From Caulobacter flavus (GTDB lineage Bacteria > Pseudomonadota > Alphaproteobacteria > Caulobacterales > Caulobacteraceae), in contig NZ_CP026100.1 in NCBI RefSeq assembly GCF_003722335.1, forward strand, positions 4,252,001 through 4,316,000: 64,000 nt of DNA. Reading direction: 5' to 3'. Below, piece by piece: positions 24,653-31,859 of the stretch. Each line of letters opens with the position of its first letter. The stretch's first letter is position 1. The notes under the pieces were generated by a model. That model was given only the letters and a program-made list of their open reading frames with translations. It was not told the origin of the DNA and did no database searches. Both the position numbers and the translations under genes were made by a program.

Positions 24653-24931
24653 ATGTCGCCGTCACGAACGCCCGCGCCCGCCCTGTCTGCTCCGCGTACG
24701 CCGCTGCGCTTCCTGCGCACCCAGGACGCCGCGCGGTACCTGGGCCTGTCATTCCGGACGTTGGAGAAGCACCGGACCTACGGGACCGGTCCGGCCTTTC
24801 GCAAGCTGGGCGGTCGCGTTGTCTACGCCATCGATGACCTGGACGCCTGGACCGATCGCGGCCTGAAGGTCTCCACCCGCCAGGCCCTGGCCAATCCGAT
24901 CGCTCCGGCTCAGCCCAAGGCCCAAGCATGA
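24653..24931 (+). CDS. Helix-turn-helix DNA-binding protein (AlpA/excisionase-like)
   Basis: 92 residues with a MerR-type winged helix: RFLRTQDAARYLGLSFRTLEKHRTYGTGPAFRKLGGRVVYAIDDLDAWTDRG. This pattern is shared by excisionases and AlpA-type regulators. Its stop overlaps the repA start by four bases (ATGA), so it leads the repA-parA operon and probably regulates it or aids excision. ATG 24653 puts the fold near the N-terminus; upstream in-frame sequence is not protein-like. Confidence 0.85.
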   Translation: MSPSRTPAPALSAPRTPLRFLRTQDAARYLGLSFRTLEKHRTYGTGPAFRKLGGRVVYAIDDLDAWTDRGLKVSTRQALANPIAPAQPKAQA

Positions 24932-25938
24932 GCGCGCGTGACACCACCGACGACACTCTGGCGCCGCTGATCGTCGCCGGGGGCGCGCGGCCTCGCGACC
25001 AGCGCGACCTGATGGAGCGCCCGTTCTTCTCCCTGGCCAAGTCCCGCCGCGTGGCGCCGATCCGCTATCAGGCCGGCGAGGTGGAGGTCTGGGTCCAAGG
25101 CCTGCCCGACTTCGGCATGGCCACGATCTGGGACGCCGACGTACTGATCTGGGCCGGCTCCCAGATCGTCGAGGCCGCCGACCGCGGCCTGGCGACCTCA
25201 CGCCGCCTTCGCTTTTTGCCCTACCAGCTGCTCACCGCGACGGGCCGCGCCACCGGCGCCACCGAATACCGACTCCTGAAGGCCGCCCTACGCCGCCTGC
25301 AGTCGACCGTGATCGCCACCACCCTGCGCAATGGCGAGCATTGGCGTCGCCACCAGTTCTCCTGGATCAACGAGTGGACCGAGCTCTCAGGACCCGGCGG
25401 TCGCAGCCTGGGCTTGGAGATCGTGCTGCCCGATTGGTTCTATCGCGGCGTCCTGGACCGCGCGCTCGTGCTCTCCATCGATCCGGCCTACTTCCAGCTC
25501 ACCGGCGGGATCGAGCGCTGGCTCTATCGCGTCGCGCGCAAGCACGCAGGCCGTCAGCCAGGCGGATGGCGCTTTGAGATAGCCCATCTGCACGCCAAGT
25601 CCGGGAGCCTGGCGCGTCAGAGCGACTTTGCCCTGGATCTGCGCCGGCTCGTCGCTCGCCAATCCCTGCCCGGCTATCGCCTGCTGCTGTCGCGCGAGGC
25701 TCGCCGCGAAATCCTGCACATCCTGCCGCTCGTCTCGACGATCGAGCTGGCCGCGCCTGTGGACGGCCTCGTGACATCGGGCGCATCGCCCCTCGTGACA
25801 TCAGGCGTGAACGCCTCGGGAGATCAGGCGCAACACGCCCAGCTAACCCTATGGCCCGACGGCGAAATCGCCGCCCCTAACTTTGACTCTAACCAGGAGT
25901 CTAACCTTAAGAGGCCGCCGTTGCGGTCGCGCCGATGA
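24928..25938 (+). CDS. repA: Replication initiator protein A (RepA, RPA family)
   Basis: 336 residues. The core LMERPFFSLAKSRR, IRYQAGEVEVWV...FGMATIWDADVLIW, LRFLPYQLLTATGR, WSWINEW-like, LPDWFYRGVLDR, LSIDPAYFQLTGGIERWLYRVARKHAG is the plasmid RPA initiator. On ICEs it is thought to allow a short autonomous replication phase after excision. The C-terminal tail is unusual: two VTSG repeats and an Asn/Ser-rich end encoded by 12-bp DNA repeats (25877-25912). ATGA overlaps on both sides with its neighbours. Confidence 0.92.
   Translation: MSARDTTDDTLAPLIVAGGARPRDQRDLMERPFFSLAKSRRVAPIRYQAGEVEVWVQGLPDFGMATIWDADVLIWAGSQIVEAADRGLATSRRLRFLPYQLLTATGRATGATEYRLLKAALRRLQSTVIATTLRNGEHWRRHQFSWINEWTELSGPGGRSLGLEIVLPDWFYRGVLDRALVLSIDPAYFQLTGGIERWLYRVARKHAGRQPGGWRFEIAHLHAKSGSLARQSDFALDLRRLVARQSLPGYRLLLSREARREILHILPLVSTIELAAPVDGLVTSGASPLVTSGVNASGDQAQHAQLTLWPDGEIAAPNFDSNQESNLKRPPLRSRR
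25877..25912 (+). repeat. Three 12-bp-phased CTAAC repeats at the end of repA
   Basis: CTAAC begins at 25877, 25889 and 25901, giving three 12-base units, with a further CTAAC at 25843. They lie inside the repA 3' end just before parA. Spacing suggests iterons or a partition site, but they also encode part of the repA tail. Confidence 0.5.
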
Positions 25939-26573
25939 TCATCGCCCTGGTCAACCAGAAGGGCGGCGTCGGCAAAACGACCCTGGCCCTGCACCTAGCC
26001 GGCGCCTGGGCCAAACGCGGTCGCCGCGTCGTGCTCGTCGACGCCGATCCCCAAGGCTCGGCCCTCGACTGGTCGGCCCTGCGCGCCGACCACGGCCTGG
26101 AGCGGCGCTTTGGCGTCATCGGGCTGGCCCGCGAAACCCTGCATCGCGAACTGCCAGAGCTCGCCCAGGACCGGGACATCGTGCTCATCGACGCACCGCC
26201 CAGGGTCGCGCCGCTGATGCGCTCGGCCCTGCTGGCCGCCGATCTTGCCCTCATTCCGGTACAGCCCTCGCCGTTCGACGGCTGGGCGTCCGACGAGATG
26301 CTGCGCCTCGTCGCCGATGCGCGCGATTTTCGCCCGTCGCTGCGCGCCCGGTTCGTGCTCAACCGCTGCGGCGCGCGCACGGTCATCGCGCGCGACGTCG
26401 CCGCCGCCCTGGCCAGGAGCCAGCCGCCCGCCCTGCCCGTCCAGGTGGGCCAGCGCGTGATCTTCGCCGACGCCGCGCGACAGGGGCGGCTCGTCGATGA
26501 ACAGGCCGGCGGCGCCAAGGCCTGGCGCGAAGTCCTCGCCCTGGCCGACGCCATCGAGGGCATGGCGCCATGA
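25935..26573 (+). CDS. parA: ParA family partition ATPase
   Basis: 212 residues with the deviant Walker A box KGGVGKTTLALHLA (Lys14), VDADPQGSALDW (Walker A') and DIVLIDAPPRV (Walker B). Short form lacking an N-terminal HTH, like plasmid ParF/type Ib ATPases. It should move or position the circular form of the element during replication. The start overlaps the repA stop; the following ribbon-helix-helix gene overlaps by four bases and is the probable ParG/ParB-like partner. Confidence 0.93.
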   Translation: MIIALVNQKGGVGKTTLALHLAGAWAKRGRRVVLVDADPQGSALDWSALRADHGLERRFGVIGLARETLHRELPELAQDRDIVLIDAPPRVAPLMRSALLAADLALIPVQPSPFDGWASDEMLRLVADARDFRPSLRARFVLNRCGARTVIARDVAAALARSQPPALPVQVGQRVIFADAARQGRLVDEQAGGAKAWREVLALADAIEGMAP

Positions 26574-26812
26574 GCCGCGAGCGCCCGACCACCGGCGGTT
26601 TCGCCGCTCGGCCCAGCGCCGCCGACCGCTGGGTCAAAAGCGCCGCGCCCCCGCCGGCAAAGCCTTACAGCGCCCGCCTGACCGTCGACATCACCCCGGC
26701 CCTGCGGGCGCGCATCAAGATCATCGCCATCGAGCGGGGCCTCACCCTCTCGGACATGGTCCGCGACCTGCTCGAAGCGACCTATGGCCTGGCCGAGAGC
26801 ACGGCGCCATGA
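26570..26812 (+). CDS. Ribbon-helix-helix protein, probable ParA partner
   Basis: 80 residues: an Arg/Pro-rich flexible N-terminus (about 1-35) then YSARLTVDITPALRARIKIIAIERGLTLSDMVRDLLEATYG, a ribbon-helix-helix DNA-binding fold. This layout (flexible tail plus RHH) is that of ParG, which binds centromere DNA and stimulates ParF ATPase. The identity is inferred from architecture and the overlap with parA. Confidence 0.8.
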   Translation: MSRERPTTGGFAARPSAADRWVKSAAPPPAKPYSARLTVDITPALRARIKIIAIERGLTLSDMVRDLLEATYGLAESTAP

Positions 26813-27273
26813 GCGCCCACACCCAGGTCGACCTCCTCTGGATCGAGGGGCTGATCCAGCATTGGCTGCGGTTTGGTCATCCGGTCGATGAGATCCTGAT
26901 CGATCGTCGCCGACGCACTGTTGCGTTCGCCCCGGGCGCAGTCTTCGCCTTCGTGCGCTGGGCCGCCAACGACTACGGCACGGTAATCTCCCGCCTGGAT
27001 ATCCTGCGCGCCGTGACGCCTGGCGAGCCCTACCAGACCCTCGCCCATGTCCGGCCCGGCGGTGAAAGCCTCCTGAGGCTGGCGGGTTGGTCGCTCGTCG
27101 AGCAAGCCCTTGGCCACATCGGCCAGATCGAGGCGGCGGGCGTGACGCCGACCGCCGTCGATCCCGACCACTGGCGTCACCTCAACAACCGTCTCCTCGC
27201 CCGCCAAACGCCCCGTCCCTACGACCGGGCGCGTCATCGGGCGTGGCTGCAACGCCGTCGACTCGCTCCATGA
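26809..27273 (+). CDS. DUF2840 family protein
   Basis: 154 residues. VDLLWIEGLIQHWLRFG, ILIDRRRRTVAFAPGAVFAFVRWAANDYGTV.SRLDILRAV and YQTLAHVRPGGESLLRLAGWSLVEQAL fit DUF2840, a protein found in this position in most alphaproteobacterial ICEs. Function unknown; constant linkage with the peptidase TraF and transfer genes suggests a role in conjugation. ATG 26809 overlaps the previous stop by four bases. Confidence 0.87.
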   Translation: MSAHTQVDLLWIEGLIQHWLRFGHPVDEILIDRRRRTVAFAPGAVFAFVRWAANDYGTVISRLDILRAVTPGEPYQTLAHVRPGGESLLRLAGWSLVEQALGHIGQIEAAGVTPTAVDPDHWRHLNNRLLARQTPRPYDRARHRAWLQRRRLAP

Positions 27274-27797
27274 AACGCCACCTCATTCCGCTCGCCCTGG
27301 GTCTGACGGCCTGCGCGGCGCTGACGCGCGCCTCGGCCCCCAGCTTGATCTGGAACACGACCGCCAGCGCCCCGATCGGCCTCTACCGGGTCCTGTCCCC
27401 ACGGCCGATGCGCCGCGGCGATCTCGTCGCCATCGCGCCGCCGCCGGCTCTGGCCAACGCTCTTGCCCGGCGTGGTGTCCTGCCGCTGGGCGTGCCCCTG
27501 ATCAAGCCCGTCGCCGGTCTGCCCGGCGACCTGGTTTGCCGCCACCGCCGCACCATCACCGTCGCTGGCCGCACGCTGGCGAGCGCGCGCCTGCGCGACA
27601 GCCACGGTCGTCCTCTGCCGGCCTGGAGCGGTTGTCGCCTGATCGGTGACGACGAGCTTTTCCTGCTCAACGCCGCGCGCGACGACAGCTTCGATGGGCG
27701 CTACTTCGGCCCCATCTCGGCTCAAGGCCTGCTGGGGCCGGTCGCCCCGCTGTGGACGCGATCGTCTCCATCGGCAGCGCCGGAGACAGCCCGGTGA
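27270..27797 (+). CDS. traF: TraF-type S26 signal peptidase
   Basis: 175 residues. N-terminal membrane anchor (about 5-22). NTTASAPIGLYRV gives the nucleophile Ser33 in the S-x-P-x-G motif, and LIKPVAGLPGD gives Lys79, the general base; a C-terminal DSFDGRYFGPI segment is also conserved. TraF of RP4 cuts and cyclises the TrbC pilin, and trbC is present at 35884. ATGA overlap with DUF2840 and GTGA overlap with the next gene. Confidence 0.92.
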   Translation: MKRHLIPLALGLTACAALTRASAPSLIWNTTASAPIGLYRVLSPRPMRRGDLVAIAPPPALANALARRGVLPLGVPLIKPVAGLPGDLVCRHRRTITVAGRTLASARLRDSHGRPLPAWSGCRLIGDDELFLLNAARDDSFDGRYFGPISAQGLLGPVAPLWTRSSPSAAPETAR

Positions 27798-28447
27798 AAG
27801 CCGCGGCCCAGGGCCCCTGCGTCCGCCGACTGGCCGCCGTGGTTTTGGCAGTCGGGCTGCTGTCGGCCGGCGGCTCGGCGGCGTCAGGCCGCCCCGCCGC
27901 CAACCGGATCGACGCCGCCGTCCGTGAAGCCGAGACACGGTTTGGCCTACCGCGCGAATGGCTCCTGGCCGTCATCGCCGCCGAGAGCGCGGGCGATCCC
28001 AAGGCCGTGTCCTCAGCCGGCGCCATGGGACTGATGCAGGTCATGCCCGGCACATGGCGCGATCTGCGCCATGTCCATGGCTTGGGTGCTGATCCCTTCG
28101 ATGTGCGCGACAACATCCTGGCCGGCGCGGCCTACCTTCGAGCGCTGCATGACCGATACGGAGCGCCGGGCTTTCTGGCTGCCTACAATGCCGGTCCTGG
28201 TCGCTACGAGGCGTTCCGAGATCAGTCCCGCCCCCTCCCGGCCGAAACGCGTCTCTACGTCGCCAAGCTCACCGCCAGACTAACCCTACCCATGCTCCCC
28301 GACGCGACGCCGACGCGGCCTGCCCCACTGCTTGACTGGCGCCGCGCCTCGCTCTTTCCGGCCGCTCCCGGATCCGACGCACCAGCGCTCGACACCCTGT
28401 TTCCGATCGCTCGCGACACCACAGCGCCCGCAGGCGGCCTCCCATGA
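27794..28447 (+). CDS. Lytic transglycosylase (VirB1-like)
   Basis: 217 residues from GTG 27794. Signal peptide/anchor (about 10-32), then the SLT fold: LLAVIAAESAGDPKAVSSAGAMGLMQVMPGTW with catalytic Glu64, and FLAAYNAGPGRYEAF. It would open peptidoglycan for assembly of the conjugation channel. Overlaps traF by four bases (GTGA). The C-terminal 45 residues are Pro/Ala-rich and probably disordered. Confidence 0.92.
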   Translation: MKAAAQGPCVRRLAAVVLAVGLLSAGGSAASGRPAANRIDAAVREAETRFGLPREWLLAVIAAESAGDPKAVSSAGAMGLMQVMPGTWRDLRHVHGLGADPFDVRDNILAGAAYLRALHDRYGAPGFLAAYNAGPGRYEAFRDQSRPLPAETRLYVAKLTARLTLPMLPDATPTRPAPLLDWRRASLFPAAPGSDAPALDTLFPIARDTTAPAGGLP

Positions 28448-28555
28448 GCGCCGCGCCACACGTGTCGGGCCAACTGGGATCTGGGAGGAGCTCAGCAGTG
28501 TGCCCGGAGATCATCACCAGGAGCCACCGGGGCGTTCAATGGGGTGGACGGCAAG

Positions 28556-28622
28556 ATAAAAGCCGCGACGGCGCGCAGGTCGCGCGGCCTTGCGGGACAA
28601 TGGGTTGCTGCGCCAGCCGCGC
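28556..28622. other. Candidate oriT region upstream of the relaxase
   Basis: The 261-base gap 28448-28708 has no convincing gene. Within it, AAAAGCCGCGAC...GTCGCGCGGCC forms an imperfect inverted repeat followed by TTGCGGGACAATGGGTTGC. Origins of transfer of MOBP elements commonly lie directly upstream of the relaxase with an inverted repeat beside the nick site. This is placement and shape only; no nick motif is proven. Confidence 0.3.
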
Positions 28623-28708
28623 GGCGGCGGGGATGGCGCATTTCGCCATTAGCCAAATGATTTCAATCCTCAAAGCGCCAGCTCTCATCTTGGCAGGGCG
28701 CATGAGCC

Positions 28709-30447
28709 GTGGCTGACCAGGACGACGACTTCCAGGTTCGTCCCGGGCGGATCGGGGCTGACCACCGCGCCGCGCGCAAGGCTCAGAGGTTCGTGGCGCA
28801 GGTCTCCCAGGCCGTGCAGGCCGCTGGCGGACGCGGCCGTATGCGGCGCTCGGCGAACACCAGCGGGGGCCGGGGGCGCGGACGGGCCTGGCGCTTAGCG
28901 GCGCTGACCACGTCCGCTCGCCGCGTCGTGATCAAAGCTCGGGTCGTCCGCCAGTTTGGGACCCGCTTTCGCGCCGCGGGCCTGGCGCGTCACCTGCGCT
29001 ACCTGCAACGCGAGGGCGTCACCAAGAGCGGCGATCCGGCCAGAATGTTCGACGCCGTGGGAGACGAAGCCGACGGCGCCGGATTCGCCAAACGCTGCGA
29101 GGATGACCGCCACCATTTTCGCTTCATCGTGTCGCCCGAAGACGCCTGCGAGATGGCCGATCTGCGAGCCTTCACCCGCGAGCTGATGGATCAGGCCGCC
29201 GAGGATCTTGGCGTCCGCCTCGACTGGGTCGCTGTCGACCACTGGAACACCGACAACCCCCACGTCCATGTTCTGCTTCGCGGGGTGTCGGATGACGGCG
29301 CCGATCTCGTCATCGACAAAGCCTATATCAGCCGCGGCCTGCGCGAGCGCGCCGAGCGCTTGGTCGAGCTCGAGCTGGGTCCGCGCCGGGCCGAAGAGGT
29401 CGAGCGGGCTTTGCTGCGCGAGGTTTCGGCCGAACGCCTCACCCCTCTGGACAAGGCCCTGCGCGGCATGGCCAGCGAACCAGACGCAGTGGTCGACTTG
29501 CGACCAGGCGATCCCGCCATCGGCGAGGATCTCCGCTCCGCCCTCGTGGGACGGCTGTCCAAGCTCGCGGACCTTGGACTTGCGGCCTGCAGGACCCCAG
29601 GGGTCTGGACCCTGGCGCCCGACCTGGAGCCAACCTTGCGCGACTTGGCCGTTCGCGGCGACCTCATCAAGACCCTGCACCAGGCCATGGCGCGCGAGGG
29701 TCGCGAAGTCTCCCCGAGCGCCTGGTTCTTTCCGCCGAACGCCCGTCCCACGAGGTCACCGGCCGCTTGGTGGAGCGCGGCCTCCACGATGAACTTCAGG
29801 GCAGCGCCTATGCCGTGGTCGACGGCCTGGACGGACGCCTTCATCACCTGCGTTTCGAGACTCTGGAAGCGACGGGCGACGCCGCGCCCGGCGCGGTGGT
29901 GGCCCTGCGCACCTGGACCGAGCCCTCAGGCCGGACGCGCCATGGGCTGACGACCCATTCGGACCTGCCGCTGGCGGCGCAAATCCAGGCCCACGGCGCC
30001 ACCTGGCTTGATCGGCAGTTGGTGGCGCGTGAACCGGCTGCGCGCGCTGACGGATTTGGCGCCGAAGTCACGAGCGCTCTGAGCGCCCGCCAGGCGGTGC
30101 TTGTCGAGCGCGGCCACGCTTCCCTGGCCGGCGGCTCCCCGCGCCCCGTCGCCGGGCTCCTGGAAACCCTGCGCGAGGGTGAGCTGACCAGGACCCGACA
30201 AGCCCTGGCGTTGGAGACTGGTCAGACCCCAAGGCTTCCCCAGGAGGGCGACACGGTCGCGGGGGTCTATCGGCGACGGCTGGATCTGGCGTCAGGGCGG
30301 TTCGCCATGATCGACGATGGTCTCGGTTTTTCCCTCGTGCCCTGGCGGCCAAGCCTGGAGCGCCATCGCGGCCAGACCGTCTCCGGCGCCGTCGTCGGCG
30401 GCGGCGTCGACTGGTCGCTCGGCCGCGCCAGAGGGCCAAGCCTCTAG
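28709..30447 (+). pseudogene. MOBP-type relaxase with DUF3363 domain, frameshifted
   Basis: The 5' frame holds the VirD2/TraI-like nickase: ARHLRYLQREGVTKSGDPA, HHFRFIVSPEDA and the HUH-type VAVDHWNTDNPHVHVLLRG, then the start of DUF3363. Continuation LPERLVLSAERPSHEVTGRL...GLHDELQGSAYAVVDGLDGRLHHL to the end at 30447 is in another frame. The switch falls at about 29705-29716 around GTCTCCCCGAG and fits loss of one base. Joined, the protein would be about 580 residues, normal for this family. If real, only a truncated N-terminal nickase is made and transfer may fail. GTG start at 28709. Confidence 0.85.
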
Positions 30448-30529
30448 CTGGCCAATCACAACGCCAGGACGCACAACTCCCGTTAAGGTGCAGCTTGCAA
30501 CAAGAGGGTCCATCATCACCGAGGCCCTC

Positions 30530-31756
30530 ATGAGTCAAACCGTCGATCAGCTCCCCGCCAACCCCAACCTCGAGGCCGCCAAGGCCATGCTCGAGAGAGC
30601 CAACGCCCTCATCGACGCCGTGCCCAAGTGGTTGCGCGTCGCCGCAGGGGTGTTCTTCGGCCTGCTGGGTCCGACCTGGATGGTCAACGACTACCTCAAA
30701 GGTTTCGGACAACCGGGCCTGGGGGCCTTCGGCGACAACCTGATCATCGGTATCCTCCAGGCGGCCGGCCTCGTCTTCGCGCTTCTGGTGGCCCTGATCG
30801 GCATGATCCTGGCGGCCCCGCTGTTCACGCGGTTCTTCTTCGCCCACCAAGCCAAGGGCCTGGGCTTTGCCGATCACGTCAACAGTCCGATGCTCGGCGC
30901 GGCCAAGACGGCGTCGACGAATGACTTCACGCCCCGGCCCGTGCTGGCCTACTTCGCCGCCAACGCCTCGCTGGTCGCCCTGGCCGTCATTCAGGGGCTC
31001 CAGCCCTACGTCAAATGGCTGCAGCATCCGCCCTTTTGGTTGGCGCCCTCGCTACTGACCCTCAGCCCGCTCGGCGCTCTGCTGATGGTCCTGCTTACGA
31101 TCAAGCCGGCAAACCGGAGCAGTTGGGCCTCGGGCGCCGCCATGGCCATCGGCTTTGCTTTCGCCATGTCGGCCTGGTCGTGGGTTTCGTCGGTCGACAC
31201 CCTGCTGACGCCGAACTTCTCGTCGGACGGCGCGACAGACCCAAACCGGCCGGCGTTCATTCTGCTCGTCGCGTGCGGGGTTCACTTCGCCCTAAGCGCG
31301 GCCAGCCACAACCGCCGCGCCACAGTCGTGATGATCATTCTGGCGATCCTGTCGACCCTGGCTTTCACGCCGGGCTCCCAGATGCTGATCTTCAACGCCC
31401 TGCGCGCCAGCAACGCCGGCGGCGGGGTTGTCGACTACTATCCTGACCCCGCGCGCAAAACCCTGGGCGGACCGCTGAAGTCGGCATGTCTGATCCTGAC
31501 GGCGGGCGAGTACCGCATCGTTCGCCTGACCGACGATCCCGAAGACTGTAGCGCCGTGCGCATGCGCTTCTTCTACAGCCAGCTGCGCCACGCGCCCAAC
31601 GAAGCGGTCCGCCGTCAGCGCGCCTGCGGCGTGATGCCGATCCGTCGTGATGCTTTCGCCGGCGCGCTGAGCCTGCCCGCCGAAAACGGCAAGACCCCCG
31701 ACGCGACCGCCCAAACCCTCGTGGGCTGCCCGCCAGTCATCCCCAAAACCCGCTAG
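30530..31756 (+). CDS. Multi-pass membrane protein of unknown function
   Basis: 408 residues from ATG 30530, leader GAGGCCCTC as at trbB. About six hydrophobic segments: AAGVFFGLLGPTWMV, NLIIGILQAAGLVFALLVALIGMILAAPLF, VLAYFAANASLVALAVIQ, APSLLTLSPLGALLMVLLTI, AMAIGFAFAMSAWSW and FILLVACGVHFALSAA, then ATVVMIILAILSTL. The last third is soluble with three or four Cys and would lie outside the membrane. It sits between relaxase and coupling protein, where no conserved transfer gene is expected, and has its own terminator, so it is probably accessory cargo. Family not recognised. Confidence 0.7.
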   Translation: MSQTVDQLPANPNLEAAKAMLERANALIDAVPKWLRVAAGVFFGLLGPTWMVNDYLKGFGQPGLGAFGDNLIIGILQAAGLVFALLVALIGMILAAPLFTRFFFAHQAKGLGFADHVNSPMLGAAKTASTNDFTPRPVLAYFAANASLVALAVIQGLQPYVKWLQHPPFWLAPSLLTLSPLGALLMVLLTIKPANRSSWASGAAMAIGFAFAMSAWSWVSSVDTLLTPNFSSDGATDPNRPAFILLVACGVHFALSAASHNRRATVVMIILAILSTLAFTPGSQMLIFNALRASNAGGGVVDYYPDPARKTLGGPLKSACLILTAGEYRIVRLTDDPEDCSAVRMRFFYSQLRHAPNEAVRRQRACGVMPIRRDAFAGALSLPAENGKTPDATAQTLVGCPPVIPKTR

Positions 31757-31768
31757 CGACCTGTCGTT

Positions 31769-31797
31769 GCGCGCCAGGACCAGCGCGCCTTTTTTTC
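31769..31797 (+). terminator. Short intrinsic terminator after the membrane-protein gene
   Basis: A 6-bp GCGCGC/GCGCGC stem with an eight-base loop is followed by C and a T-run of about eight. It separates the membrane protein gene from traG. Confidence 0.6.
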
Positions 31798-31827
31798 CTT
31801 CTTGCTCCGCCACTTGGACGGAAAACT

Positions 31828-31859
31828 TTGAGGGCTCCCCAAACCCCGGGAGCCCTCAA
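31828..31859 (+). promoter_or_regulatory. Hairpin covering the traG ribosome binding site
   Basis: A perfect 12-bp inverted repeat (TTGAGGGCTCCC, eight-base loop, complement) ends on the A of the traG ATG. The only visible ribosome site, GGGAG at 31848-31852, lies inside its right arm, so folding would block translation initiation. Confidence 0.6.

Noticed and set aside
28444..28716. 90-residue open frame between the lytic transglycosylase and the relaxase
   Set aside because: Unusual composition, no family features, and it covers the region best explained as non-coding or oriT.
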